Shown: positions 23,801 through 37,030, counted from the first letter of the stretch. The stretch: 64,000 bases of DNA from Tritrichomonas foetus (GCA_001839685.1 MLAK01000704.1:190600-254599), one strand, 5' to 3'. The notes: a model not told the origin generated them from the letters alone. Translations and numbers: made by a program.

Positions 23801-25495
23801 AATTTAGCAAAATCTTGGAAGATTGAAGTGAAAGTAAAAGTTGGATCAATATTCAATAATTCTGGTTGATGTCGCGTTTCATAAGTTTCAAATGAAAATA
23901 ATGGGAATGCATAATATGATGAAATCAAATGATCATACTCTAAATGAAATTGAATATTGAAATACGAAGAAATAACAAGATTAGGTAAATTTGAGAATCT
24001 AAAATAATTTAAACGATTTAATAGAGAAGAAGAGTTAATATATAAATTTTGAAGATAATTTTGAATGAAATCATGAAGTGGGAAAATAAACGAATGAATG
24101 ATATCATTCAAATCAAAATCTATATTGAAATTTAAATAAAAATTGAATAATGAAAGAAACTGAGTTAATGAGAAAGATGAAAATATCATTAAGGAATCAA
24201 TTTCATGTATATTAGATTCAAGAATGATTTGAGTCAAAGATTTAATGTTTTGTTCTGTAAATGGATAATGTTCAGGGTGAAATTCGGAATTAAATGATAA
24301 ATGAGATATGAAATGAGAATATGTATTAATATGTGTTAATTCTTCTGTTTTCTTCAATCGTGATGTGGAAATAAAAGAAATAATAGATTCAACATCAATT
24401 GATGATTTTGGTAATTCTTCTTCAAAATGATTTTCTGTAAATTCATGATTCAAAAATTCTGAAGGTTTGAAATAATTTAATGATTGTGTTCGATTCTTTG
24501 ATGGAAGTTCAATATCAATTGATGAAATTGGTAATTCTTCTTCATTCTCATTTTGATCATTATTATAATTATACTTATGATTATTATACTTATTAGAATT
24601 ATCATAATGAATTTCTAATGACTGAAGATGATTTAAATGTTGTGTTCGATTATTATTTGGAATTTGAATAATTGGTTCATTTAAATATATTGAATCAAGA
24701 AAAGAGTTTTCATTTTCTTCATCTACGACAATTATATCTCTTAAGTTATCTTCTGATTTAAAATTGGATAAATTATCAAGATGTGTTTTCAAAAATTGGA
24801 GTTTGAAATGATTGTCAAGAAATGGAATATTAAATAATAATAATATTTGTGGATGGAAATTAAAATTAGTATTTGAATCAAAATAATGATTAATAAAATG
24901 GGAAATAATTTGTTTCTTCGCTTCATATTCATATTTAAAANNNNNNNNNNNNNNNNNNNNNNNNNNNNNNNNNNNNNNNNNNNNNNNNNNNNNNNNNNNN
25001 NNNNNNNNNNNNNNNNNNNNNNNNNNNNNNNNNNNNNNNNNNNNNNNNNNNNNNNNNNNNNNNNNNNNNNNNNNNNNNNNNNNNNNNNNNNNNNNNNNNN
25101 NNNNNNNNNNNNNNNNNNNNNNNNNNNNNNNNNNNNNNNNNNNNNNNNNNNNNNNNNNNNNNNNNNNNNNNNNNNNNNNNNNNNNNNNNNNNNNNNNNNN
25201 NNNNNNNNNNNNNNNNNNNNNNNNNNNNNNNNNNNNNNNNNNNNNNNNNNNNNNNNNNNNNNNNNNNNNNNNNNNNNNNNNNNNNNNNNNNNNNNNNNNN
25301 NNNNNNNNNNNNNNNNNNNNNNNNNNNNNNNNNNNNNNNNNNNNNNNNNNNNNNNNNNNNNNNNNNNNNNNNNNNNNNNNNNNNNNNNNNNNNNNNNNNN
25401 NNNNNNNNNNNNNNNNNNNNNNNNNNNNNNNNNNNNNNNNNNNNNNNNNNNNNNNNNNNNNNNNNNNNNNNNNNNNNNNNNNNNNNNNNNNNNNG

Positions 25496-25547
<52 letters not shown>

Positions 25548-28500
25548 CAAAATTATGATTAAGATTAAGATTTAAATTTGGATGAAAATCAAAAGAAAAT
25601 GTTTCAAAATATGGTTCAATCATTGTTCTATATGATTTGGAAATTATTGAATATTCTTTCAATTCTTGGAAATTAATAAAAATTGGGAAATATTGAATGG
25701 TGAATTTAAAATCATCAAAAACAGAAAGAAATGAAATATCAGAAATAAAATCAAAATGATGTTCAAAATGATCAGATTTCTTTTGATATCTTTCAATATA
25801 TTGTGGAAAATATTTAATTCGTTTCAAAAATATATTTTGTGAAATAGTGAAGAGATTGGTATAGAAAGATTGTCGTTCTTGTTCTTGTTGATCAATAAAT
25901 CTTGGTTGAGATAAAATGTTTTTGATTTCTTGTAATTGATGATTGTTATTGTTGTTATCACTATTATTATCATGATAACTATTAAGTCTAGAAGATGAGA
26001 AATTATTGATTTGATAAGAAATTGGAGAAATAATTTTTTCAATATTCTTTTGAATATGCCTTTGTGCTGATGAATAAAATAATAATAAATATATTTCTGG
26101 AACTATATTGTTGATTTCAAAATAAATATTCTTAATATTTGAACGACTATAATAATCGAATCTTTTAATTATAGGTAATACTTCGTTGAGGATAATTTTT
26201 TTCGAAATTGAATCATTCATTATTAAATTAAAATTAAGATGAGATATGTCATAATAAGTAGACAATGGGAATTTAAAATCGATGTGAATGAGGTTATTGA
26301 GTGGTAAAAGATTAGGAAATATCAAAATCTGATTATAAACTACTATTTGGTTTTTTATATAGTTTCCTGATATGTCAATTTTAGGATAAAAAGGTGAGAC
26401 AATTTGGAATTGTTGGATATTATTCAATAAATAAGCTACACTATTATTCAGAAAATCATGTTGATAAAGATGATTCATGGGAAATATAGTAGAAATCATA
26501 TTGAAAGAATAATCAGGTAAAGTATCTTCGATTGATCTTGAATGAACATTTGCATAATCAATTAAAAAATTGTGGAAAAGTAAATGTAAATTTGAATGGA
26601 ATTTAACAACTGGTATCGAAAAATAATTTTTGGGCTCAGAGAGAAAAACATCTCGGCTAGCTTTTTCACATTTGGAAAAGAAAATTAATTTACTCAAAGA
26701 AAATAATGGAGATAATGCATCTAATTTCAAATTATAATCCAAAAATTGGGTATCATTAAATCCTACTTCCATAAATAAATCTAATGAGCAATAATTCTCG
26801 AAAAATTGAGTACAATTATTTTGCAACAAACTGATAAAACTGAAATAAAAATCATTGATTTGGTTGTTATCAATAACTATTCTCTCATTCATTTTCAGTC
26901 GATATTGACAAGTTGGAGAGTAAAATTTTAATTGTGAAAATGTACAGTATTGACAATTTTGCCAATAATTAAAAGAATCATTAAAAATCTCAGATAAATC
27001 GAACTCTATTAGATTATTTGAATATAAATTCTGGAATAATTGAAAAATTAATAATTTTGAGATAGAGCATGCACTATTACAAATAAATGACAAATCAAAA
27101 TTTATTGAATCTATTGTAAAATCAGAATAATAAAAAATCGTAGTTTTAGCCTGATTAGAAATTTCTATGGTATATAATGATTGATATGGAAATGTATTAA
27201 TAAATTCAATTGGAAGAGGTATATTAAATTTAAATGTTAATGGAGTGGCAGGGACATGTGATCTGAAGAGTGTAAATAGTTTTGACATATCAACAAAATT
27301 AATAAGCTGTTGATAAAGTAGGGAAGGAACTATGGCAGTTAAGTAAATATCATGCTTAATTTTTTGGGAATAATTTATCAAGAAGTAATTAAGATTAGGC
27401 TCTATTAAATTGTGGAAATTCTTGTATAGATAATCTAATATAAAAGTGAAGTCAATTTTTTCAGAGAACAGTAAATCAGGTATTTCAGAAAAATGACTTA
27501 ATTTTTGAATGGAAATCTGGGAAATTATACTTGAAAAATTATTTAAAAGTAAATATTGATTGAATATATTAATAAATAAATGTAGAGTACTTTCAAAGAT
27601 AGTGAATGAATCATTCTTACTAAATAAGTAAAAATGCTCGAGGGGAGTTGAACTAATATTCGATTTGAAGATCGAAAAGATATCTTTTTGATGTAATTCA
27701 CTCAAAAACTCTAATCCATCAAAATCAGCGAGATTTTCTTCCTCTTCATCTATTGACATAATGGAATTAATCAATGATTCATTAAAAATTGAACTATCAA
27801 ATAAAGATATATTTTCAATTAATAATTGTGTTGAAGTAATATTTTTTGTAAATAAAGAAAGTGGTATTAGGAAATCATAAAACAATTCAAAGTCTAATTC
27901 GATTGTTTCAAAATTAATAATCATATTTTTGTGAATCATTAATTGAGACACTAAATAAAAATTCATTAATGAGTCAATGCGAAAAACAGGAATATATTGA
28001 TATTCCATTGATTGTTCATAGACAATATCATCCATGTGAATGCTTTGTATCGAAAATTGGAGATAATTTTTGATGGGCTCTAGAATAGTTCTTGGATAAT
28101 TCATTAAGATTTGAGAATCATGGCTATCTAGTAATCCTTTAAAGTTATCTTGAAGTGATAAACATGGTATTGTAATTGAATTGTAGAAATATAATGAATT
28201 GACCTTTATTGTTTGAATGTTATTATCGAAAATATTCCTTAATTCAAAAATATATTGATCATGAATAAATGTACAACTTGTTGTAATACAATTTTGTTGT
28301 ATATTTGATTTGGTAATTATGCAAAGCTCTAAAATATGTTTCAAGTGTGTTAAGGAGAAGTTCAAATTACCATAAATTAAACATTTGGAAAAATTCACGC
28401 AATTGACAATATACCCAACATCGGTGATATCCAATGAACACTGTCTTGATAATAAATTTCTGATAGAAGAAACATTTTCAATTGTCTGTGATCGTTTATG

Positions 28501-31500
28501 AAATCCAACCAACAACTCAGAAGCCTTCTCTAGAAAAAAACCATCAAATAGTAAATCATTTTCAGTAAATCCAATATCATCTAATTGTGGAAGTATGTAT
28601 ACATATTTGGTTTTACTATTTGGGCATAAATTAAAATGTCTCAATATCTTATTATTAAAAATCGGATAGTGAAACATCTCAAAATATTGGCCCATTTCCA
28701 CTATTTCTACATGAATATTTTCATAAATATTAGCTGGTATAGCACTGATAAAGAAATTAAATAAACTATTGATTTGTATCTGAAAAGTTGCATTCGATTT
28801 AAGTAGATTGGTAGTGATTTCAAAATCTTCATTAGTGTAGAAATCTAATGAGCAAAACTGTTCAATATCAATTTCGGAGTAGCTTGAGTAGCTCTCTTCA
28901 TATAAATCTGAAAACAGAGCATCTTCATCAAATAAGCTAATTCCGTGAAAAAGGAGGCAGTCATTATCATCACGTTTGATCAAAGCACGCTCTATTGAAG
29001 AAAGTAGTGGAGAAATATCCAAAAGCTGTGGAAGCTCGATAGGAATTTCTGGAAAAGATGATATTTCTTTGAATGTGGGAATAAGGGGAGAAATGGATTG
29101 AAATAAGAGAAGAAATTCACAAGAGAAAGGGGAAATAAGATGATTGATTTCAAATTCAGGATATTCACTGATTATTGCTGCAGAATTATCAAAATGAGAG
29201 GGTGTTACTTGATTGTACTTGAAATGATTAAATGAATCTAGTCTATAAAGAGGGGAAAAATTGAATAGGCATATGTGAATTGGCAATTGAAGAGAAAGGT
29301 TATTAATGGCTGAATGTAGATAGGGAGCTTTAAGATAATCACACTCCGATAACATATAACGATTAAAATCAGTCAAAAAGAGAAATACTTGGTTAAAAGA
29401 AGATATAAATATATGGTTAGTCCTTAGGTATTCTTTGATATTGATTGATTTGAAGACTTTTTCATTTGGATAATGAGAAAAAACTAATTTGGATGGAAAA
29501 TAAAAATTGAATAATGAAAGAAACTGAGTTAATGAGAAAGATGAAAATATCATTAAGGAATCAATTTCATGTATATTAGATTCAAGAATGATTTGAGTCA
29601 AAGATTTAATGTTTTGTTCTGTAAATGGATAATGTTCAGGGTGAAATTCGGAATTAAATGATAAATGAGATATGAAATGAGAATATGTATTAATATGTGT
29701 TAATTCTTCTGTTTTCTTCAATCGTGATGTGGAAATAAAAGAAATAATAGATTCAACATCAATTGATGATTTTGGTAATTCTTCTTCAAAATGATTTTCT
29801 GTAAATTCATGATTCAAAAATTCTGAAGGTTTGAAATAATTTAATGATTGTGTTCGATTCTTTGATGGAAGTTCAATATCAATTGATGAAATTGGTAATT
29901 CTTCTTCATTCTCATTTTGATCATTATTATAATTATACTTATGATTATTATACTTATTAGAATTATCATAATGAATTTCTAATGACTGAAGATGATTTAA
30001 ATGTTGTGTTCGATTATTATTTGGAATTTGAATAATTGGTTCATTTAAATATATTGAATCAAGAAAAGAGTTTTCATTTTCTTCATCTACGACAATTATA
30101 TCTCTTAAGTTATCTTCTGATTTAAAATTGGATAAATTATCAAGATGTGTTTTCAAAAATTGGAGTTTGAAATGATTGTCAAGAAATGGAATATTAAATA
30201 ATAATAATATTTGTGGATGGAAATTAAAATTAGTATTTGAATCAAAATAATGATTAATAAAATGGGAAATAATTTGTTTCTTCGCTTCATATTCATATTT
30301 AAAATTAAAAAGCTGATATATTGAAAATTCTAATGTTTTAATATTATTAAATTGAGTTTCAAAAATATATGTAAACAAAAAGTTATGATGTTGAATTTGT
30401 TTTTGATTTATGAAATTATAAAGTTCAAAAGAATTAGGGAAATTATTTAATAATGTTATAATAAAATGATTTTGAGAAGAATTAAAGTGAAATAGATTAA
30501 ATCGTTCTTCTAAAAGATCGAAATAAATATCATTTGATAATTGAGATTTATCTTTTTGGAAATAACTAAAAGATTCAAGATTTTTACAAATAAAATTAAG
30601 TTGATCAGTTAAATCAAAAATAAAAGGAATTTCAAAGATTTGAATTTGATCTTCAATAATAGAATGAAAATTAAAAAATTGATAAATTTCAAGTTTGGAT
30701 AAAATTAGTTGTTGATTAAATTGGGAAGAAATTTGGAAATGAGGATCATATTGAAATGTTTTCATTAAGAAAGATATATTAGGGATTCTCTTTGGAATAC
30801 GCTGATTTCTAAATATATGTGATAATGGATGATCAATAAATGGTAATTCATTGAGTGAAAGATCATTTGACGGAATATCAATCATAGCGAATGATTTGTG
30901 ATCTTTGGAAATAGCAGGAACTCTAGTGATTGGAATATCATCGATCTGAAATTTGAAACGTAAAATATCAGGAAATGACCAATGTTTGATATATTTATTT
31001 AACAAAAAAAGAAAAGTTGAATCAGACAAGGTGAACTGGTTCAAAAGTGATATTAGATATCTGTTATTGATATTATTGATCTGAATTACTAGGTTAGAAT
31101 ATAATTCAATTTGAGAAATAAAACTAGTAATAGGCATATCGTCAATTTTGATGTTTTCTTTATGATCAGAACTGTTAATTAAGCTTTGATATAAATGAAG
31201 AAGACTTAATTTATGATATGTTAATTTAGTCTTAAAAGGATAAATTAATGTAGGAATGAATTTTATTAATTGTGGATTACAATATTCGCTTGGGAATCTT
31301 TGGAAATTACAAATGGCAATAAGGCTTGGAATATGGTGGAATAAAGGGAGAGAATAGAAAATTTGAGAAAATTGATTAATGATTGTCAATTCAATAGAAT
31401 CATTATATTGGGGAAGTTGGTGAACAATGTTTAATAATGGAAATTCAATAAATACTAAATTAGAAATGATGATGGAGTTTCTAAGAGAGCTATGTTCAAG

Positions 31501-31809
31501 AAGAGGAAGAAATGAAATATATTCATTCGATTTAGGTAATATATCTGAGATCTGTTGAATTTTATGATAATGGTAATTATTCAATCGGGTAAATGAATCA
31601 GGAATAAATATAGAAAAGAATTGATCATTAAATGATAATGGTGTAATATTAAAATCATTTGAAATTGGTTGATCAAAAGAAAATTGAAAATATTCTTCAA
31701 GATGTTCTTCATATGATTTAAAAATTGTTTGAGAATAATCATGATAAAAATGTGATGGTGAAAATTGAAGTAATCGATTAATCTTCTGATATATATTACT
31801 ATTATTATT

Positions 31810-31841
<32 letters not shown>

Positions 31842-34800
31842 CAAAATTATGATTAAGATTAAGATTTAAATTTGGATGAAAATCAAAAGAAAATGTTTCA
31901 AAATATGGTTCAATCATTGTTCTATATGATTTGGAAATTATTGAATATTCTTTCAATTCTTGGAAATTAATAAAAATTGGGAAATATTGAATGGTGAATT
32001 TAAAATCATCAAAAACAGAAAGAAATGAAATATCAGAAATAAAATCAAAATGATGTTCAAAATGATCAGATTTCTTTTGATATCTTTCAATATATTGTGG
32101 AAAATATTTAATTCGTTTCAAAAATATATTTTGTGAAATAGTGAAGAGATTGGTATAGAAAGATTGTCGTTCTTGTTCTTGTTGATCAATAAATCTTGGT
32201 TGAGATAAAATGTTTTTGATTTCTTGTAATTGATGATTGTTATTGTTGTTATCACTATTATTATCATGATAACTATTAAGTCTAGAAGATGAGAAATTAT
32301 TGATTTGATAAGAAATTGGAGAAATAATTTTTTCAATATTCTTTTGAATATGCTTTTGTGCTGATGAATAAAATAATAAATAATATATTTCTTTAATAAA
32401 TTCTTCGTCTAATTGTATGTTCTTTTTTCTTATCCAATAATAATTAATACTTTTAAGGATTGGTTGAAGTATCTTGTTTAAAAATATGTTGGATATCGAA
32501 AAATCATTATTTAAGGTAAATCTGTGATCGAAATTAATGATTTCTTTCTTCAAAGAATCATTCTCAAGATTTTGATTGTTCAGATGACTGTAATTATTTA
32601 AAAATTTAAGATGATCATTAAGTTTAACATAATCCTCAGAAAATTGAATTCGATAAGAATATTCACTTTCCTGTGCTATAACTTTACTTATTGGTGTAAA
32701 AACTATTAGTTTGCTCAAATAATCAATTAATGATAATTCAAAATTTAGATGAATGTTGTTTGCATGAAATTTATTGGAAATCGAGTTAAATAGTCGATCT
32801 TTATCCTTAAATTGGTAAAACATAAAACATCGAAATGAAAAACTATTCCACAGCATCAAAAAGTTGCTATAATTAGTTTGGAATAAATCTACTTTAGTTT
32901 CGACATTCATATTTTCTCTGACTTTCTTATTATCATAATTTCTGATATGATTCATAATATTAAGGTATGGAATAATGTTTTGGAAAGAAAAATCAAAAAC
33001 TTCAGCAATGAAACATAAGTCTGCCCATACAGTCACTAATGGAATATTCTCAACAAATTGATAATGTCTAAAAGAAGACAAACTTCTTGTTGGACAATCT
33101 GATAAGATCCAATTGAAATTAATCCGATGATCTTCTGCATCCTTCATGGTCAGAAAATGAACACTAAAAAGTATATGTTTTGTAGAAAAGGATTTAAATG
33201 AATATAAAGACTTCAAGCTTAATGAAAAAGAATGAGCTATTTTCTGGAGTGATAATTTACCTAGAATCAAATCATCGAAAGAAATGGATTCGTGAATCAG
33301 AAGATTACGATCTTTTTTACTGAATTCAAAAGAAGAAAATATGTTTTTGTGTTTCTGGAAAATAATTTTTGTGTTTATTGATAAATTTAATCGATCATAA
33401 TTGAGAAAATGAATATTTGTGAAATTACTAACGGGAAATTGTTGTAAATTTGTATTATAGAAGAATAATTTAGTAAAATTAGCTGATAAAGTGGAGTGTA
33501 AATTTATTGGATCTAAAGTAATAAAAAAATTAGGTATATCATTAGGATTTAATAATAGCTTACGGCTCTGGAAAAATAAAATTGGGGATAAGTCGGTATT
33601 AATATGGTGTGGATCCATTTTGATGAAATTACCATCGAAACAATCCAAATTATTATACGATAACTTGGTTTTATGGGAATAGTTTAGGAAATTCATGGTT
33701 GGAAAATCGTTAAAATCAGTCTTTAAGTTTAACTGATAATAATCTTGATTTAAAGTAAGATTGATATTTTTGTGAAAAGATACCAAATAATTGATGACTT
33801 GCCTGGGATATCTAATATCTTTTTGGAAATATGTAATATTTATGCTCATTGTAAGATCAATATCATTTGTGGGTAGTTTATTTTTCGTGTAATTTGATAA
33901 TGTTGCTAGAGAAATTATAACTTTAAAATTTGAATCAACAAAAAGAGAATAAGAAAGTAGTTCTGTGATGCTATTATCAAGATTTATATTATTTACATTT
34001 TTCAATAATAAATTGAACGAGTTATTTGGAGAAACTGGTAAGATGTTTATTAAAGATGAAGACAAATTAAATAAATCTGGAATTGAAAGCAAAATTTCTG
34101 TTTGAGGATGGCGCCAAAAACATTCTGGAAATGGTTGGAGAGTGAATTCTGGGAAACTGAAATCGATGGCATTATCAAATACATCATTATTAGTAAGATA
34201 GTGTTGAATACGCGGTGTTTTTAGTATATTGAGCAAAAATATTAAGCTGTTTATATTTGTTAAATTAACTGGAGATAAATCAACTTTATAATTCAATAAA
34301 TTAAAACCAGTATCATGATTGGTAACATCAAAAGAAAGTGAAATCCATGCTTTAATGACTTTTTCTTTAATTTTTTTCTGATAATAAGATTCTAAAGGTA
34401 TATTAAATGATCGGCTAAACGTATTCTTTAAGATTTTCTTTGTAATAAGATTGCATTCAAAAGTCTTTCTCCACTTTTCAAAATATTTATTTTTCATACT
34501 AAAACAGTTTTTTTCAGAAAATTGATTTCGCATTAAAAGGAATTTTTCCTTTGATTCAATCATAGTAAGATAAAGTGCAAATTTTCTCCATTTTCTATAA
34601 ATTTGTATCACTTTATAGGAATTTAATATTTCCACATTACGAGCATGAAGGAAAAGTTTAATCCAATAATAATAAACTTTGTATCGTCGAATATTTGATA
34701 AAAAGACGAAAATATAATATTTTTTCCAAGTATTAACAATTTTTCTATAATCATTAGCTTTCTTTCTAATTTGATAATTCTGTAACTTCTTACATAATAT

Positions 34801-35274
34801 TATCCATTTATTCTGGATCAATTTACGATTAATTTTATCTTGTGTTTTTTGACTCCACAAAGTAAAATAAAGCATTTTAAGACGATGCTCTCGATGATAA
34901 TTGGATAAATTCAACATATTTTCATGATGAATAATTTGATTAGAAAAATCTCTCCATTTATATATTGCTTTCTGATTTAAATTATTTTTATATTTTGTAT
35001 ACCAAATTTTGAATTTAATTCGAACGCCTATCAAAATGATTTGATGGAATGAATTCGTATAAAAATTCATCCTGTTAAAAATTTGCATCTTTCGCTGATG
35101 CAAAACTTTTTTGCAGAGAAAAATCCATTTTTGTTTGAACTCAATTCGATTCGCCAGTGAATATAATCGGTTCACTCTTTTTGAGATATTAAAATACATT
35201 ATATTTTGATTGCTTTCGATCTGCATAGAGCTGCTGTCCCCCGATTCACAGAAGAATGGGGAACTCGATATCAT
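11854..35274 (-). CDS. Giant repetitive protein with N-terminal Sfi1-like repeats (about 7,800 aa)
   Basis: One frame stays open for 23.4 kb from an ATG at 35274 to a TAA at 11854. Residues about 30-330 contain some ten Trp-centred helical units (such as KQKWIFLCKKVLHQRK, AIYKWRDF, VNTWKKYY, YRKWRKF, FEKWRK and IKAWISL) that resemble Sfi1-type centrin-binding repeats. This suggests a basal-body, centrosome or fibre protein. The rest has no domain I recognise. It is Asn/Ile/Leu/Phe/Ser-rich with poly-Asn stretches and is made of diverged internal repeats: a long duplicated block (about residues 965-1925 and 3063-3713), a 77-residue pair, and a C-terminal array from about residue 6080 to the end. 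A 554-bp assembly gap lies inside, so the true length is uncertain and probably greater. No signal peptide or obvious membrane segment is seen. Being open across so many copies argues strongly that the frame is real and under selection. Confidence 0.85.
11971..12112 (-). repeat. Last C-terminal repeat unit of the giant gene
   Basis: This segment encodes the final copy of the NEKxFVEN-SRNQE-RNEFHYQLQQYHLIERALP motif. It is highly similar at the DNA level to the copies at 12634-12824 and 13678-13868. It contains an ambiguous base at 12078 inside the Asn/Ser motif. Confidence 0.85.
12634..12824 (-). repeat. 191-bp near-identical repeat, copy i
   Basis: This copy matches 13678-13868 almost base for base at a spacing of 1044 bp (348 codons, in frame). 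It encodes the block that runs from NEKTFVENISRNQE through RNEFHYQLQQYHLIERALPILF to DTILMNELK. Confidence 0.9.
13678..13868 (-). repeat. 191-bp near-identical repeat, copy ii, with ambiguous bases
   Basis: Partner of 12634-12824. A cluster of N calls at 13785-13833 falls exactly inside the repeat, which indicates that reads from near-identical copies were merged during assembly. Confidence 0.9.
21382..21613 (-). repeat. 232-bp internal repeat, copy 1
   Basis: This copy is nearly identical to 23215-23446 (I see one clear mismatch near the end). The offset of 1833 bp is divisible by three, so the duplication is in frame. It encodes the block from NYFEINIERILNFTPQSFDLRL to HNALQLQLQSL. Confidence 0.9.
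23215..23446 (-). repeat. 232-bp internal repeat, copy 2
   Basis: Partner of 21382-21613 with the same reading frame. The flanks on both sides differ, so this is a discrete shared module rather than the edge of the larger duplication. Confidence 0.9.
24941..25494. other. Assembly gap (554 N)
   Basis: A run of 554 N inside copy B of the large internal duplication, ending in a (GTT)n stretch that encodes poly-Asn. The gap starts and stops within sequence that is duplicated elsewhere in the gene, the expected place for a short-read assembly to break. Confidence 0.99.
25495..25547. repeat. (GTT)n microsatellite, poly-Asn coding
   Basis: About 18 consecutive GTT units adjoin the assembly gap and encode poly-Asn in the giant gene. 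The matching place in copy A (about 31811-31840) has about ten units, so the tract differs in length between the copies. Confidence 0.95.
29498..32378 (-). repeat. Large internal duplication, copy A (complete, 2.9 kb)
   Basis: This is the full-length partner of 24134-26084. It encodes the block from YSSAQKHIQKNIEKIISPISY (right end) to the end of the SLTQFLSLFNFY segment (left end), including a poly-Asn tract. Near-perfect identity of the aligned parts, including silent sites, points to a recent duplication or to gene conversion. Confidence 0.92.
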
Positions 35275-35632
35275 GATATTATAATTTTTTGGAAATCGGC
35301 CAAATTATTTCAGAAAAATCATTTCCATGGAATCCCGTTTACTTCTGTGAATGACGTTAATAAATCATGTAATGTGATATGATATGTTATCTGGTCCAAA
35401 AAGAGACCTTTTCAATTTGAAAAAGAATCATCTCAAACTCTCATATCTTATTATTAAAGATATAATTACGGGTTTAATATTATTTTTACTTTACAGTAAA
35501 TTGTATTTATTATAAATATTTAAAAACTATAAATTAAATCTTTAAATAAATGTGTTATTTTCATTTATATGTTAAATCAAAAATTGTGAATGTATAGAAT
35601 TTTCAGTAATTGAGATTTTCAAACTTTTTGAA
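35275..35632. other. Divergent intergenic region
   Basis: This 358-bp AT-rich spacer separates the start of the giant gene (minus) from the start of the KA1-domain kinase (plus) and must hold both promoters. I could not recognise a defined motif beyond T-rich and A-rich runs. Confidence 0.5.
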
Positions 35633-37030
35633 ATGTTGATTGGGAAATATAGAATCTCCCGAGTGATCGGTGATGGATCATTTTCAACAGTTAAATTAGG
35701 TTTTCATATTTTTACAAATGAACCTGTCGCAGTGAAAATTATCTCTAAATCTACATTAACTGAACAATCACAAATCGATCAGCTTCATGAAAGAATAGCT
35801 ATAATTCAACGATTCGATCATCCTGGTATCATTAAGTTGATAGAAGTGATTGAAGATGAAACTACATTTTATGTAGTATTAGAATATTGTGGTGGTGGCG
35901 AGTTGTTTGATTTCATCATTGCTAGAAAACGTGTTGAAGAGCCATTAGCAAAACGATTTTTTAAACAAATAGTTCTTGCTGTTGGATATTGTCATTCACA
36001 AAATGTTATTCATCGAGATTTAAAACCAGAGAATTTACTTTTAACAGAAAATAATACTGTAAAATTAATAGATTTTGGTCTGTGTAATACCCAAGCAGAT
36101 CAGCCACTTCATGATCGTTGTGGATCAGCATGTTATATTGCTCCAGAAGCATTGACAACAACCCAATATTATGGAATACCTGCTGATATTTGGTCACTTG
36201 GTGTTATTTTATATGCACTTGTAGATGGATCACTTCCATGGAACTATCAAGATCCAAATCAAATGTTTCAACAAATCACAACCGGATCGTTTCCAATGCC
36301 AACTGGAATAACTCCACAATGTCAAGATATTCTTCGTGGAATGTTAAACCCAGACGCTTCTCAAAGATTCAATATTGATGCAATTTTGATGCATCCTTGG
36401 CTTTTTGGCGTTGGTAATGTTTTTCCTTTGCCAAAACCTAAAGTTCAACAAACTAAAGAACCACATTTAAATCTAAGTCTTGGTGGATTCTCTGCTTCGA
36501 ATATTCATACCGATTTTCTTCAAAACTCATCACAGCAGCAACCGCAACAACCACAAATGAATGTCACCTGTTCACTTGAAACAATTTTTGAAGATAATTC
36601 AATTCAACAACTCCTCCATCATCCAATACAGAAACCTACACATGATAAAGTAGAAGTTCGAACATCCCGGTCGAAGCCAATTCAACCACGTTCAATTTCA
36701 CTTGATGCTGCAACAATGACAGAAGAAAACGATGGAGAACCGACAAATACTCATCATGGGCCAATTATGTCGCAAACAATCAGTCATCGAGATCCAACTA
36801 TAGTTGCCCAGCGTCTGGAAAATGTTTTAATAGAAATGGGACTAAATTATAGAAAGAGCAGTCCTTTAATGTTTCATATATCTGGACCAGAAATCCAAAT
36901 ATCAGCAGAAGTTTGTAGATTATATGGATTTAGAAATGTTTATGTTGTTGCTTTCAAAAGAATTCAAGGAGAAAGTTGGGGATATACGCAATTTGTCTCT
37001 TCAATTCTTAATGTTTTTAAAGATCAATAA
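35633..37030 (+). CDS. CAMKL (SNF1/MARK-like) protein kinase with KA1 domain (465 aa)
   Basis: Serine/threonine kinase of the AMPK/SNF1/MARK superfamily. The kinase domain spans about residues 5-256, with a Gly loop GDGSFSTV (13-20), ATP-binding Lys in VAVKII (K35), catalytic loop HRDLKPENLLL (from about 127), DFGLCN, a T-loop GSACYIAPE and DIWSLGVILYALVDGSLPW. All catalytic residues are present. A Gln/Pro-rich linker follows. The last 70 residues (from about RLENVLIEMGLNYRKSS to SILNVFK) match a KA1 domain, which binds acidic phospholipids or autoinhibits MARK/KIN1-type kinases. Such kinases control polarity, microtubules or energy status. The neighbouring gene is divergent and apparently unrelated. 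Confidence 0.95.
   Translation: MLIGKYRISRVIGDGSFSTVKLGFHIFTNEPVAVKIISKSTLTEQSQIDQLHERIAIIQRFDHPGIIKLIEVIEDETTFYVVLEYCGGGELFDFIIARKRVEEPLAKRFFKQIVLAVGYCHSQNVIHRDLKPENLLLTENNTVKLIDFGLCNTQADQPLHDRCGSACYIAPEALTTTQYYGIPADIWSLGVILYALVDGSLPWNYQDPNQMFQQITTGSFPMPTGITPQCQDILRGMLNPDASQRFNIDAILMHPWLFGVGNVFPLPKPKVQQTKEPHLNLSLGGFSASNIHTDFLQNSSQQQPQQPQMNVTCSLETIFEDNSIQQLLHHPIQKPTHDKVEVRTSRSKPIQPRSISLDAATMTEENDGEPTNTHHGPIMSQTISHRDPTIVAQRLENVLIEMGLNYRKSSPLMFHISGPEIQISAEVCRLYGFRNVYVVAFKRIQGESWGYTQFVSSILNVFKDQ

Larger units (their letters stand above)
24134..26084 (-). repeat. Large internal duplication, copy B (interrupted by gap)
   Basis: The sequence on both sides of the N run is almost identical to 29498-32378. 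The offset is 5364 bp on the left arm and 6294 bp on the right arm, both divisible by three. The 930-bp difference means that about 1.48 kb, not 554 bp, is missing if the copies are collinear. Both copies end at the same breakpoint on the right (after TGAATAAAATAATA) and the left (before AAATAAAAATTG). Confidence 0.92.

Noticed and set aside
24789..25575. Poly-Thr or poly-Val frames across the N run
   Set aside because: They come from the GTT microsatellite read in other frames and joined through undetermined bases.
23478..32336. Ile/Leu/Asn-rich minus-strand frames of 70-106 codons inside the giant gene
   Set aside because: Out-of-frame shadows of the giant gene; the same frame recurs in both duplicate copies because the DNA is duplicated.
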